Notes: generated from the letters alone by a model not told the origin. Shown: positions 1 to 9,421, counted from the stretch's first letter. The stretch: 64,000 nucleotides of DNA from DAOUBP01 sp964513075 (GCA_964513075.1 CAZELR010000012.1:1-64000), one strand, 5' to 3'. Program-made: numbers and translations.

Positions 1-1866
1 ATCGTAGACCGCATCAGACCCCACCAGCAGCGCGACTTCGCGGTTCAGCTTGGCCAAGACCTCGCCGCCGTTCAGGCTGCCGGCCACCGTCCAACCCCGG
101 CCGCCGATCTGCGCCAGCACCAGCTTGTTGTGGATCCCCAGGCCGGTGGGGTTGCCGCGGCGCGCCTGCAGGTCCAGACCTTCGGCCCGGGCGATGTAGC
201 TGAGATACTCCACCGTGCGCAGGTTGCTGCGCGGGCTGGCGAGATCGTCGAAGAAGGAGTCCAGCAGCACGCGCACGGTCGCGCCGCGGCGCGCGGCCGC
301 GATATAGGCGTCCAGGCGCGGGTTCGGGTCGGACGTCACATCGCTGGTGGAACCGCCCCAGAACGCGTCCTCGTAGAGCTGCTCCACCAGGATGGTGTCC
401 CCCGGTCCTGCACGGCCGATCAACCCGAGCAGACTGTCCGCCGTTCGCAACGCCTGCTCGGGAGACTGAATGACCTGGAAGGTGAACTGCCCCTGGACGA
501 GCAGCGGCTGCGGAACCTGGATGGGGTAGACTGTTCCGCCGCTTTCGTAAGAGGGGCTGAATTCGGGCGGCGGCGCGCCCAGGCTCGCATCGGCCGCATC
601 CCACGCCCACACGTCGCGCTGCACGCCCGGCGCAATGTCGGCATCCATGATCGCGTTCAGCCGTGCGACTACCGAAGGCGCGTCGGTGACCAGCGCCACC
701 CCACGCCGGCCCGCGGTGCCATCGCGGAAGTCATCGTCGGGGAAGGCCTCCGGGCTGACGTTCTCGCTGCCGACCAATGCGGTGACGCCGTCCAACACCC
801 AGAACTTGCTGTGTTGATAGGCATACCGGGTGTGGATATCCTGGCTGGCATTGCTGCGCAGATAGTACACCTGGCCCCCCGCGGCCGCGATCCGGGCGAT
901 GATCCAGCGCTGTTGCAGGCTGACGCCGCCGGGCGGGCCGCCTTCCAGCAGTAGCTCCACCCGGACGCCGGCGCGGGCCCGCGCGGCGATCAGCTCACCC
1001 AACCGTGCGTTCTCGAAGGTGTACCCCTCGAAGCGGATGCTGCTGTGCGCGTGTTCCAGCAAGGCCTTCAATGCGGCAAAGGCATTGTCCGGCGACACGA
1101 AGGCCGTCACTGAGGCGCTTTCGGTGATGACTTCCGGCAGGTAGAACCGATCGAACGCCCAGCCGGGGTACTGGACCTTGCGGCCATCGATGACATCCGC
1201 AGGGTCTTGCGCCCAATCCGCGCGCGTGTCCGTGTCGGAGACCGGCAGGCCGCTGCGTTGGTCCGGCTTGCGGTAGAGCACCTGGCCCTCGGCGCCGAAG
1301 GATTGGGCCGGCCGGTAGGGAGCGACCGCCGGGCCTTGCCAGCCGGCAGCCGTCGTGTCGCCCCCTTCGTAGACGAGCACATCGGCGTAGGTCGCATCGG
1401 GGCTGGCCAGGGTGACGCGGCCGCCGGTGTTGCTGAAGCGGGGCGCGCTGCCGGTCAGATCCGGGACCTCCGGGACCGTATCCCCGCCATATTCGCCCCC
1501 CGGCAGATAGCCGAAGCTCAAGAGGAAGTGGCTGGCGCTGCGGGCGCACCACAGGCGGGCGTGCGCCGCCAACAGCATATCGGCGGGGAAGGTGACGGTG
1601 CGACTCCCCGAAGAAAGCTGCCAGCCCGCCAGCGACACCGGCGCACTGGTTGGGTTATAGATCTGAAAGGCCTCGTCCGGTTCGTCCGTCAGATAGGTGT
1701 CGTAAAAGAGCGCGGAGATGAGCAGGGGCGCAGGGCCCGACCGCGGCGTGCGCGCAACAAATGGCAGATAGGCGGCCGGTTTCAGCTCAGGCGGCGCGTC
1801 TTCAGAGGGACTCACCGGACCGATGATTAATAACACCGCCAACAGGACGTTCAGCCAGGTGGACAT
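1..1866 (-). CDS. Secreted lamin-tail / phospholipase D-like protein (3' end beyond window)
   Basis: The frame is open from ATG at 1866 to the window edge (622 codons, no stop), so the C-terminus is missing. The first 20 or so residues are a hydrophobic signal-like segment. A lamin-tail-like beta domain follows (about residues 45-150, with FQIYNPTSAPVSLAGWQL). Two phospholipase D-type repeats come next: H352-x-K354-x4-D359, followed by VGSENVS, and H579-x-K581, followed by VAGSLNGG. In the second motif the expected Asp is Gln586, which is odd. PLD-family enzymes cleave phosphodiesters through the paired HKD motifs; the substrate here is unknown. The start abuts the glycerate kinase stop (TGA then ATG), so the two are probably co-transcribed. 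Extracellular location is inferred. Confidence 0.8.
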   Translation of the reverse strand, partial: MSTWLNVLLAVLLIIGPVSPSEDAPPELKPAAYLPFVARTPRSGPAPLLISALFYDTYLTDEPDEAFQIYNPTSAPVSLAGWQLSSGSRTVTFPADMLLAAHARLWCARSASHFLLSFGYLPGGEYGGDTVPEVPDLTGSAPRFSNTGGRVTLASPDATYADVLVYEGGDTTAAGWQGPAVAPYRPAQSFGAEGQVLYRKPDQRSGLPVSDTDTRADWAQDPADVIDGRKVQYPGWAFDRFYLPEVITESASVTAFVSPDNAFAALKALLEHAHSSIRFEGYTFENARLGELIAARARAGVRVELLLEGGPPGGVSLQQRWIIARIAAAGGQVYYLRSNASQDIHTRYAYQHSKFWVLDGVTALVGSENVSPEAFPDDDFRDGTAGRRGVALVTDAPSVVARLNAIMDADIAPGVQRDVWAWDAADASLGAPPPEFSPSYESGGTVYPIQVPQPLLVQGQFTFQVIQSPEQALRTADSLLGLIGRAGPGDTILVEQLYEDAFWGGSTSDVTSDPNPRLDAYIAAARRGATVRVLLDSFFDDLASPRSNLRTVEYLSYIARAEGLDLQARRGNPTGLGIHNKLVLAQIGGRGWTVAGSLNGGEVLAKLNREVALLVGSDAVYD

Positions 1867-3309
1867 TCAGTCACCCGCCCAGCAGAGGATCAGAATCAGA
1901 TCGTTGACGTTGGTCTGGGTCGGCCCGGTGAAAATCAGGTCGCCCAGCGCAGCCAGGAAGGGGTAACTGTCGTTATCTGCCAGGGCGGCGTGGGCGTCCA
2001 ATCCCAGTGCACGGGCGCGGCTGAGGGAGTCTCCGGCGGCCATGCCGCCCGCGGCGCGGGTGGGGCCATCCGTGCCGTCGGTGCCCAGGCTTACGATAGC
2101 GGCCTGGACGCCAGGCGGCAGCGGGTAGCCATCCAGGGCGATCGCCGCGGCCAGAGCGAGCTCTTGATTCCGACCGCCCGCGCCGGACCCTCGGATGGTG
2201 ACCGTCGTCTCGCCGCCCACCACCAGGCAGGCCGGCATGGCAAAATCCGACTGGCCGCACGCGATCCCCTGCGCCAGCCCAGCCATCACCCGCGCGACCT
2301 CACGCGCTTCGCCCTGCACAAAGCTTGTCAGCAGCGCGCTGTGAAACCCGAGGCGCTGCGCTGCAGCCACGGCCGCGCGGCCTGCGGCGGCGTTGTCGCC
2401 GATCACCGCATTGTTGACCTGCCTGAACAGGGGATCGTTGGCCTTGGGGGTGTCGAGGATCTGGCCGGTCAACCCGCGCTGCAAGTGCTCACGCACGCTG
2501 TCCGGCGCCTGGTCTGCGATGCCGTAACGTTGCAGCACGGCCCAGGCTTGCGCGAAGGTGCTGTGATCGGGCGCGGTGGGTCCCGAGGCGATGGCGTCCA
2601 GCGGCGCACCCACCACGTCAGATAACACCAGGCTGACCACCTGGGCGGGCGACGCCAGCCGGGCCAACTGGCCGCCTTGCAGGCCGGAGCAATGTTTGCG
2701 CACGGCGTTGATCTCGGTGATCTCTGCGCCGCAGCGCAATAACAGGCCGGTAAGCGCCTGGTAGTCCGCCAGCGAGATGCCCGGCGCGGGCAACGGCAAC
2801 AGCGCCGACCCGCCGCCCGAGATGAGCACAATCACGAGGTCGCGCGCTGTGAGACCGTGCAGCAGTCCCGCGATGCGTTGGGCGCCGGCCTGCCCGGCTG
2901 CATCGGGCATCGGGTGTCCGGCCTCCACGATGGCGACAGGGCCGGTGTCGACCTGGGGAGTTGGGGGTAAGATGGGATGGATCGCTGCGTCTTCGCCGCC
3001 GAAACGCACCCGCCACCTCCCCGAGGCGGCGGCGTGCCCATATTTGACGGTGACCACGCCGTCCGTCAGCCGCGTGCCCAACACCCGGTAGAGCGCGGCG
3101 GCCATCGGCGCCCCTGCTTTGCCGCCGCCGACTACCAGGATACGATCCAACGCATCGAGGGGGTAGCGCCGCGCACCGATGTGCAGTGTCCGATCGACCA
3201 GGGTGACGTGGCGCAGGACCGCTTCAAACGGGTCGGCAGCCTGTATAGCAGCCGTTAGGATATCGACCACCGCGGTGCGATGCGGCGAGCTCAGTGCATA
3301 GGCAGACAT
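1867..3309 (-). CDS. Glycerate 2-kinase (GckA/MOFRL family)
   Basis: A 480-residue protein of the normal length for type II glycerate kinase (DUF4147 plus MOFRL). It phosphorylates D-glycerate with ATP to 2-phosphoglycerate in the cytoplasm. Visible signatures are GGGKAG near residue 60, GGGSALLPLPAPG near 165-177, and the C-terminal MOFRL region with GTDGTDGPT and AAGG. The gene lies 26 nt after a lipoprotein substrate-binding gene and directly abuts the PLD-like gene, giving a three-gene minus-strand run. No sugar-acid transporter permease is nearby. The family call is confident; which hydroxy-acid pathway it serves is not shown by the sequence. Confidence 0.9.
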   Translation of the reverse strand: MSAYALSSPHRTAVVDILTAAIQAADPFEAVLRHVTLVDRTLHIGARRYPLDALDRILVVGGGKAGAPMAAALYRVLGTRLTDGVVTVKYGHAAASGRWRVRFGGEDAAIHPILPPTPQVDTGPVAIVEAGHPMPDAAGQAGAQRIAGLLHGLTARDLVIVLISGGGSALLPLPAPGISLADYQALTGLLLRCGAEITEINAVRKHCSGLQGGQLARLASPAQVVSLVLSDVVGAPLDAIASGPTAPDHSTFAQAWAVLQRYGIADQAPDSVREHLQRGLTGQILDTPKANDPLFRQVNNAVIGDNAAAGRAAVAAAQRLGFHSALLTSFVQGEAREVARVMAGLAQGIACGQSDFAMPACLVVGGETTVTIRGSGAGGRNQELALAAAIALDGYPLPPGVQAAIVSLGTDGTDGPTRAAGGMAAGDSLSRARALGLDAHAALADNDSYPFLAALGDLIFTGPTQTNVNDLILILCWAGD

Positions 3310-3335
3310 CGGCAGCCACCCATCATGGGCCAGTG

Positions 3336-4757
3336 CTATTGCGTCAGGGCGGTTGTGGCTGCATTCTGAGGGCTTACCCCTTCAGATAAAACGGCGACAA
3401 TCGCCTTCTGCAGCCGCTCGACCGTTTGAGAGTACCCGGGCCCGCTGGGAGGACTCACGGCAGCCGCAAGCTGCTCCCGCACAAACTCACCATACGGGGT
3501 GCTCTTCCATGTGTCCAACGCGGCGGGGGAGGTTGGCAGCCATCCAGTCGCAGCAGCTAACGCACCGGCATTTTCGGGGCGCAGCAGCCAGGTGATCAGC
3601 TCCGCTGCGGCCCGTTGACGCTCGGGGACTGTCGCCACCACCGCCAGCGCCCAGCCGCCGGCCACAGGTACGACCGGTTCAGCCCACCCTGGGGCCGCGG
3701 CGAATCCGACGCCACTCAGCGACTCGCTTTCGGCCAGGTAGCGACGTGCGCTGACCTGCGCCATCGGGAGCCGGCCTTGTGCGAAAATATCCCAAATAGC
3801 ATCCGTATCCCCCAGTTCGATCGCGTTGGGCGGCAACAGGCCCTCGTCAGTCGCCTTCCGGTAGAAGCTGAGCAAACGCAGCAGGGGCGCTTCGCCCAGG
3901 GCCGGCTGGCGGCTGACAGCATCGACCGTGGCGCCGGCAGACACATACTGGCTCAGCACCGTGTATTGGAGGCGCTCAAACCCGCTGGTGATTGCGTTGG
4001 GCTGGGGTGCTCCCAATGCAAACAGGTATGATTTCGCATCCAGGTTCAGCAAGTCCTCCCATGTCTGGGGCGGTGTCGGGATGGCGGCGGTCAGATAGGC
4101 GACATGTTCAAAGTCAGCGAGATACTGCACTGCCAGCAATTGGCCCTGAAATTCGCCCGCCGAGCGCGCGAATGCGTAAAGTCCGGCCGTGGCTTCCTCG
4201 CTCAACTGGTCATCCAGCGGTTGCAGCAGGCCGGCAGTGACGGCCTGCTGCAATTCGATCACATCCAGCGTCACAATATCGGGCAGGATGTCGGGGGCCA
4301 CAGGCTGAGCGGTGCGCAGCAAATCAAGCAAGCCGCCTTTGCCATAGCGTGCCTTGGGGATCGGATTGACGCGCAGCCGGCCATCGTTGAGGCGTTCGTA
4401 CTCAGTCAATTGCTGCGCCAGGGTTGGCCCGGCTGGCTGGGGCGCCTGGGGACTGAGGAATTCGGGCGTCCACCAGGTGAGGGTGATGGCGCCATCCGTG
4501 ATGGCGTCATCCGTGACGACGTCATTCGCGATGACGTCATCACGCCCGCCCACCTCCGGGGCCGGGGTGGCTGAGGGCGTGGCACGGGCCGGCGCTGTCG
4601 TCGATATGGCTGTGGGTGTCGCAGGCGCAGGGGTAGCGGCAGGCTGACCTGCGCAACCAGCCATCCAGGCTGCCAGCAAAAAGGCTGACAACGCTCTAGG
4701 TGGTGTTGCCCGGCCGTGCGTGAACCCAATACGATGGTGATCTGTCTGTGTTGTCAT
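3336..4757 (-). CDS. ABC-type extracellular solute-binding lipoprotein (family 1-like)
   Basis: A 473-residue lipoprotein. I chose ATG 4757 because the longer open frame (to 4970) runs through the clpC terminator and 3' end. The signal peptide ends in a lipobox (LAAWMAGC, Cys35), followed by an Ala/Pro/Thr-rich spacer. The body resembles maltose-type binding proteins: LTWW start of the mature domain, DIVTLD, PQTWEDLLNL, and a late GGWALAVVATVPERQRAAAELITWLL segment. The spacer contains a DNA-encoded repeat (DDVIANDVVTDDAITDGAIT). A TATAAT-like -10 lies on the minus strand at 4774-4779; the -35 is weak. No permease or ATPase gene is adjacent, so it is either an orphan binding protein or serves a distant transporter. 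Confidence 0.8.
   Translation of the reverse strand: MTTQTDHHRIGFTHGRATPPRALSAFLLAAWMAGCAGQPAATPAPATPTAISTTAPARATPSATPAPEVGGRDDVIANDVVTDDAITDGAITLTWWTPEFLSPQAPQPAGPTLAQQLTEYERLNDGRLRVNPIPKARYGKGGLLDLLRTAQPVAPDILPDIVTLDVIELQQAVTAGLLQPLDDQLSEEATAGLYAFARSAGEFQGQLLAVQYLADFEHVAYLTAAIPTPPQTWEDLLNLDAKSYLFALGAPQPNAITSGFERLQYTVLSQYVSAGATVDAVSRQPALGEAPLLRLLSFYRKATDEGLLPPNAIELGDTDAIWDIFAQGRLPMAQVSARRYLAESESLSGVGFAAAPGWAEPVVPVAGGWALAVVATVPERQRAAAELITWLLRPENAGALAAATGWLPTSPAALDTWKSTPYGEFVREQLAAAVSPPSGPGYSQTVERLQKAIVAVLSEGVSPQNAATTALTQ
4484..4543. repeat. Four 15-bp in-frame tandem repeats in the lipoprotein spacer
   Basis: Four imperfect copies of TGATGGCGTCATCCG-like units run head to tail and encode a D-rich D-(D/G)-x-I-T/A pattern just after the lipoprotein spacer. 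Being a multiple of three, copy-number change keeps the frame. Confidence 0.8.
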
Positions 4758-4821
4758 AGCTGCTCTCGGTCGGATTATAACGCTGCCGGCGCGAAACGAG
4801 AAGTTATCAGAGAGAGGCCCC

Positions 4822-4859
4822 TTATAATACAAACAGCCGCGTGCGAGGGCACGCGGCTG
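4822..4859 (-). terminator. Intrinsic terminator after clpC
   Basis: A perfect 11-bp stem (CAGCCGCGTGC / GCACGCGGCTG, loop of 4 nt, 4834-4859) lies 28 nt beyond the clpC stop. On the minus strand it is followed by TTTGTATTATAA. It separates clpC from the solute-binding gene. Confidence 0.8.
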
Positions 4860-4887
4860 CCACAGAGGTCCCTGACAGGCTAACAGC

Positions 4888-7371
4888 TCAACCCGGCAGC
4901 GCTCCAGCCAGCTCGCGAGTCGTTGGTGTTTCCACCTCGACCACCTTGAGGCGCAGCTCTTGGCTCTCATCCAGGCTGACCCGCACCCGGTCGCCCGGCT
5001 TGATATCGCCGTTCAACAACGCCTCGCTCAGGCGGTCCTCCAGACGGTCCTGGAGCACCCGGCGCAGCGGCCGCGCGCCGTATTCCGCATCATAACCGAC
5101 TTCAGCAATCATGGCTTTGACGTCGTCGTCCACTTCGAGCGTTACATTTTGATCGACAAGCTGCGCAGCCACGCGTTGCAGCTCAAGATCGACGATATCT
5201 TTGATCTGCTCCTTCGTCAGGCTGCGGAAGACCATGATGCCATCCAGACGATTCAGAAACTCGGGCCGGAAGGTGCGCTTCAGGGCATCAGTGACCCGGT
5301 CGCGCATCGCCACGTACTCTTCATCCTGGCGCTGGGCCTCGTCCCGGCTGGTTGCGAAGCCGAGCACCGCGCCGTGCTTGATCAGGCTTGCGCCAACGTT
5401 GGAGGTCATGATCAGAATTGCATTGCGAAAATCGACGCGCCGGCCCTTGGCATCGCTCAAGCTGCCGTCCTCCATGATCTGGAGCAGCATATTGAACACC
5501 TCAGGATGGGCCTTTTCGATCTCGTCGAGCAGGACGACACAATAGGGCCGGCGGCGGACCGCCTCGCTGAGCTGGCCGCCTTCCTCGTAGCCGATATAGC
5601 CGGGCGGTGCGCCCACCAGGCGGCTCACGTTGTGACGCTCCATGAACTCGCTCATGTCGAGCTTGATCAACGCGTCCTCAGAACCAAACAGGAACTCGGC
5701 CAAGCTCTTGGCCAACAGCGTCTTGCCGACACCCGTGGGGCCCAGGAACATGAAGGTGCCGATAGGCCGCTTTGGATCTTTGAGACCGGTGCGCGCGCGG
5801 CGCACGGCCTTGGCGATGGCCTGCACCGGCTCATCCTGCCCCACCACGCGATGATGCAGGTAGTCTTCCATTTCCAGCAGGCGCACCGTTTCCTTACCAA
5901 CTAGCCGCTGAAGCGGGATGCCCGTCCACATGCCAACGACTTCGGCGATATCCTCCTCACGCACCAACGGCGGCGGCGCCAACTCCTGCCACCCCTTACG
6001 CAGCTCCTCCAGCTTGTGCTCCAAGTCCAGCTCGTGCTGGCGCAAGTCCAGGGCGACCTCGAAGCGCTTGTCTTCGACGGCGACTTCCTTCTGCTTCTGC
6101 GTGCTTTTGAGCTCGCGGAAGGTCTCGCGCAGGGTGGCGGCATGGGGGACCTTATACATCCGGACGCGGCTAGCCGCCTCATCCATCAGGTCAATGGCCT
6201 TATCGGGCAGGAAGCGATCGGGCACGTAACGCGCCGAGAGCCGGGCTGCCGCGCCCACTGCCTCGTCGCTGATCTTCAACTGATGGTGCGTCTCATAGGC
6301 CGGCCGCACGCCTTTGAGGATCTCGATGGTTTCCTCGATGGTTGGCTCTTCCACCAGCACCGGCTGAAAACGGCGTTCCAGGGACGCATCCCCCTCGATG
6401 TATTTGCGGTACTCATCGAGCGTGGTTGCGCCGATGCACTGCAACTCGCCGCGCGCCAGGGCCGGCTTCAAAAGATTGGCGGCATCGACACTGCTGCCTG
6501 CTGAACCTGCGCCCACCAGCATGTGTACTTCATCGATGAACAGGATGGCGTCCGCGTTGGTGATCTCTTCGATCACCTTCTTCAAACGCTCTTCGAACTG
6601 GCCCCGGTACATGGTGCCCGCAACCAGAGAGCCAACATCCAGCATTAAAACGCGCTTGTCGATCAGCGACTCCGGCACGTCACCGGTGATGATGCGCTGT
6701 GCGAGACCTTCGACAATGGCCGTCTTGCCCACGCCAGGCTCACCGATCAGCGCCGGGTTGTTTTTGGTGCGCCGACTGAGGATCTGGATGACTCGTTCGA
6801 TCTCCTTCTCGCGGCCGATGACAGGATCCAGCTTGCCTTCCTCGGCGCGTGTCGTCAAATCAAACCCCAACTGCTCGGTCAACGGCGTCTTGCTCTCGCG
6901 CTTGTGGGTGCTTTGTTCCTGCACCTGATTTTCCAGGATGGCCTGGGTGGTCTGCTGGCGCACCTGTTGCAAGCTGGCGCCCAGACTGCGCAGCACTTCA
7001 GCGGCGATTCCCTCGGCCTCGCGTGCCAGTCCCAAGAGCAGATGCTCAGTGCCGATCGAAGGATGGCCCATCTTCCGAGCCTCTTCCACTGCAATCTCAA
7101 CGACACGCTTTGTGCGCGGCGTTAGCGTAGGCGGACTGAGCGGCGCCCTTGGATTCCGCGGCGCCATGCGCTCCACCTGGCTCGCCACGTCAAGCGGAGT
7201 CACCTTGAGATCCCGCAGCACCTTGGCAGCCAAGCCATTTTCTTCTTTTACCAATCCCAGCAGCAGATGCTCGGTGCCTACATAGTTGTGATTGAGGCGC
7301 GTGGCCTCCTCCTGAGCGATCTGCAACACATGGAGTGCGTGCTTCGTAAAGCGATCCATTTTATCCGGCAT
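4888..7371 (-). CDS. clpC: ATP-dependent Clp protease ATP-binding subunit ClpC
   Basis: An 827-residue Hsp100 unfoldase that feeds substrates to ClpP in the cytoplasm. In order: two N-terminal Clp repeats (GTEHLLLGL occurs twice, near residues 22 and 100), NBD1 with Walker A GEPGVGKTA near 212 and Walker B ILFIDEVHML, a middle coiled-coil shorter than in ClpB, NBD2 with GPTGVGKTLLAKSLAE near 545, and a C-terminal D2-small domain. The MxxRFTxxA start and length fit ClpC rather than ClpB. ATG 7371 is preferred because AAAGG lies 9 nt upstream; ATG 7359 and 7380 are alternatives. A -35/-10 pair lies upstream at 7454-7482 and a terminator downstream, so it looks monocistronic. Confidence 0.95.
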   Translation of the reverse strand: MPDKMDRFTKHALHVLQIAQEEATRLNHNYVGTEHLLLGLVKEENGLAAKVLRDLKVTPLDVASQVERMAPRNPRAPLSPPTLTPRTKRVVEIAVEEARKMGHPSIGTEHLLLGLAREAEGIAAEVLRSLGASLQQVRQQTTQAILENQVQEQSTHKRESKTPLTEQLGFDLTTRAEEGKLDPVIGREKEIERVIQILSRRTKNNPALIGEPGVGKTAIVEGLAQRIITGDVPESLIDKRVLMLDVGSLVAGTMYRGQFEERLKKVIEEITNADAILFIDEVHMLVGAGSAGSSVDAANLLKPALARGELQCIGATTLDEYRKYIEGDASLERRFQPVLVEEPTIEETIEILKGVRPAYETHHQLKISDEAVGAAARLSARYVPDRFLPDKAIDLMDEAASRVRMYKVPHAATLRETFRELKSTQKQKEVAVEDKRFEVALDLRQHELDLEHKLEELRKGWQELAPPPLVREEDIAEVVGMWTGIPLQRLVGKETVRLLEMEDYLHHRVVGQDEPVQAIAKAVRRARTGLKDPKRPIGTFMFLGPTGVGKTLLAKSLAEFLFGSEDALIKLDMSEFMERHNVSRLVGAPPGYIGYEEGGQLSEAVRRRPYCVVLLDEIEKAHPEVFNMLLQIMEDGSLSDAKGRRVDFRNAILIMTSNVGASLIKHGAVLGFATSRDEAQRQDEEYVAMRDRVTDALKRTFRPEFLNRLDGIMVFRSLTKEQIKDIVDLELQRVAAQLVDQNVTLEVDDDVKAMIAEVGYDAEYGARPLRRVLQDRLEDRLSEALLNGDIKPGDRVRVSLDESQELRLKVVEVETPTTRELAGALPG

Positions 7372-7453
7372 AGCTCTCATCCTTTGCGCCGATACGACAA
7401 TACGATACATCCCCCCCCCAGGGGGACCATGCCTGCTACTTAACACCTTCCGC

Positions 7454-7482
7454 ATTATAACACAGCCGGAAAACAGTGTCGT
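7454..7482 (-). promoter_or_regulatory. Predicted promoter of clpC
   Basis: On the minus strand: ACGACA, 17 nt, TATAAT (perfect -10), about 80 nt before the chosen ATG. The leader contains a run of C/G (GGGGGGGGG) shortly before the RBS. Confidence 0.55.
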
Positions 7483-7521
7483 AAGCGAGCATCCCTACTC
7501 CTGCGTCGAGCCTGCCGACAC

Positions 7522-7560
7522 AAAAGGGGGCGGCAACACTCCCGGTGCTGCCGCCCCCTT
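7522..7560 (-). terminator. Intrinsic terminator after the S1 gene
   Basis: A 12-bp G/C stem (AAGGGGGCGGCA with TGCCGCCCCCTT), extended by CAC/GTG inside the loop, is followed on the minus strand by TTTTGTGT. It lies about 60 nt past the S1 stop and upstream of the clpC promoter. Confidence 0.85.
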
Positions 7561-7620
7561 GACTTAGCAACCCCAACCTCGAGCTGATACTTCCCTGCCG
7601 ACCAGGCGCGCGCTTGTACG

Positions 7621-8865
7621 TCAGTCCAGGCCAGCTTGCTTGAGAGCTTCCGCCATCTGTTGATTGACCGGCTCAGCTTGTTCCGGTGGCGTGGCCTCAG
7701 CGCCATCTTCGCGCCAATCCACTTCGACATAAGCCTCGTCGGTGGCCTGGCGCAGGCTGAGGCCAACGCGCCGGCGCCCGGGGTCAATGCGAATGACACG
7801 CACAGGCACCACATCTCCTTCATGCAGGATCTCTTTGGGATGGCTGATACGATAGTCTGCCATCTCGGAGATGTGGATCAGCCCCTCGATGTCCTCATCG
7901 ATTTTGGCAAACGCACCGAAAGCCGTTAGCCTCGTGATAGTCGCCTCAACCACCTGGCCGATGGTGTATTGCGCCTCGACGGTGCTCCAGGGCTCCGGCG
8001 CCAACCGGCGCAAACTCAACGCGATACGCTTGCGCTCTTCATCGACATTCATCACGTAAACTTCGATGGTTTGACCCAGGCGTAACACCTCGCTGGGATG
8101 CTCGATCCGGTGCCAGGAAAGTTCTGACAGATGGATCAGCCCGTCGGCCCCGCCAAGATCGACGAACGCGCCGAAGTCTGCAATACTGGTGACGACGCCC
8201 TTCAGTCGATCGCCTTTGCTCAGGGTGGATAGCAAGCGATCTTTCTGTTCCTTGCGCACGTCGCGCATCGCCGCCCGTTCCGAGAGGATCAAGCGATTGC
8301 GTTGTCGATCTAATTCGACCACTTTGAGCGACATGGTCTGGCCGACGAGCCGCGCCCAGCGCTGATCCGGATCGCCCTCGGCATCCTGTTGCGCTTGCCA
8401 GCGGCCGGACAGCTGTGAGGCCGGGACAAAGCCCCGCACGCGACCGACGCGCACGATGACACCCCCGCGGTTGAAACCGGTGACCAGCCCTTCGAACACA
8501 TCTTGAGACGCCAACAAGTCGTCTGCCTGTTGCCAGTCCTGCTCTTGTTGGGCGCGCGCCAGCGAAATCACAACGTTGCCATCTTTGTCTTCGGGCTGCA
8601 TCACTAACGCGGTGACGGCATCCCCGACCGACAGCTCGGATATGAATTCCTTGTCCAGCCGCTCTAACTCCCGTGAATCGACTACCGCGTCAGCTTTATA
8701 ATGAATGTCTACAAGTACTTGACTGGGGCTGACACTGACAATCGTGCCTTCCACGGTGTCTCCCTGACGCAGTTTCGGAAAATCAAAAGCATCGAGAGGC
8801 AACGTGTCCATGGGATTGGATTCGCCTGAAGCCTGGGCAGACTGCAGTCCTTTGTGGGTCTTCAT
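7621..8865 (-). CDS. rpsA: 30S ribosomal protein S1 (four S1 domains)
   Basis: A 414-residue protein with four OB-fold S1 repeats starting near residues 35, 118, 215 and 300. The last two are the most canonical (GVVTSIADFGAFVDLGG...GLIHLSELSW and ATITRLTAFGAFAKID...GLIHISEMAD). S1 helps the 30S subunit bind and unfold mRNA. Four domains is typical of many Gram-positive-type S1 proteins, compared with six in E. coli. ATG 8865 has a purine-rich RBS (GGAGGGGGAG) 11 nt upstream. Flanked by its own promoter and terminator. Confidence 0.9.
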   Translation of the reverse strand: MKTHKGLQSAQASGESNPMDTLPLDAFDFPKLRQGDTVEGTIVSVSPSQVLVDIHYKADAVVDSRELERLDKEFISELSVGDAVTALVMQPEDKDGNVVISLARAQQEQDWQQADDLLASQDVFEGLVTGFNRGGVIVRVGRVRGFVPASQLSGRWQAQQDAEGDPDQRWARLVGQTMSLKVVELDRQRNRLILSERAAMRDVRKEQKDRLLSTLSKGDRLKGVVTSIADFGAFVDLGGADGLIHLSELSWHRIEHPSEVLRLGQTIEVYVMNVDEERKRIALSLRRLAPEPWSTVEAQYTIGQVVEATITRLTAFGAFAKIDEDIEGLIHISEMADYRISHPKEILHEGDVVPVRVIRIDPGRRRVGLSLRQATDEAYVEVDWREDGAEATPPEQAEPVNQQMAEALKQAGLD

Positions 8866-8903
8866 GAAAATGAGTGCTCCCCCTCCACCTGAAGAATAAC
8901 ATG

Positions 8904-8933
8904 ATTATAGCAGAAGGGCCGTACAAAAAGCAA
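8904..8933 (-). promoter_or_regulatory. Predicted promoter of the S1 gene
   Basis: On the minus strand: TTGCTT, 18 nt, TATAAT, about 40 nt before the S1 ATG. The -10 is perfect; the -35 matches only TTG. Confidence 0.5.
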
Positions 8934-9037
8934 GTGTCTTGCGAGCCGCGTCTGAAGCAGAGCAAGGCACTTGCAAATATTCCAGATTGGACGCCAAGTG
9001 GATGTTTTGACCACGCGAACGGCGGTCCGGCGTTCGG

Positions 9038-9421
9038 TTAGCGCCGCGGCGCGTAGGCCACCATCTCAATTTCAACCAGCGCGCGCCGGGGCAGCGCTGC
9101 CACCTGAACGGTGGAACGCGCCGGCGGGTCTGCCGAAAACCTGGTCGCATACACTGTATTCACGGTCTGGAAATCGTTCATGTCGGCCAGGAAGATGGTG
9201 GTCTTCACCACATCCTGAAAACTGACGCCCGCCGCCTCCAGAACGACAGCCAGGTTGGCCAACACTTGTTGGGTCTGAGCCTCTACGCCTTCGACCAGCG
9301 TACCGGTTGCCGGGTCGATGCCGAGCTGTCCGGAAGTGAACACGTAACTGCCCGCATGAACGGCCTGACTGTAGGGGCCGATTGCCGCCGGCGCGGCGGT
9401 GGTATTGACGATTTGATGCAT
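9038..9421 (-). CDS. ridA: RidA family reactive-intermediate deaminase (YjgF/UK114)
   Basis: A 127-residue protein of normal RidA length. It hydrolyses reactive enamine/imine intermediates from PLP enzymes in the cytosol. Signatures seen: AIGPYSQAV near the N-terminus, FTSGQLGIDP, VVKTTIFLADM, and PARSTVQVAALPRRALVEIE, which includes the Arg that binds the substrate carboxylate in the family. The RBS GAGGT is 4 nt before ATG. It lies downstream of leuS with a dispersed palindrome in the 48-nt gap, so it may be co-transcribed with leuS or be separated by that hairpin. Confidence 0.9.
   Translation of the reverse strand: MHQIVNTTAAPAAIGPYSQAVHAGSYVFTSGQLGIDPATGTLVEGVEAQTQQVLANLAVVLEAAGVSFQDVVKTTIFLADMNDFQTVNTVYATRFSADPPARSTVQVAALPRRALVEIEMVAYAPRR

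Noticed and set aside
130..954. Plus-strand open frame of 274 codons at the window start
   Set aside because: It is antisense to the PLD/lamin-tail gene, whose opposite-strand frame shows clear domain motifs.
4758..4970. Longer N-terminus for the solute-binding lipoprotein
   Set aside because: It would cross the clpC terminator and 3' coding end; the lipobox is correctly placed from ATG 4757.
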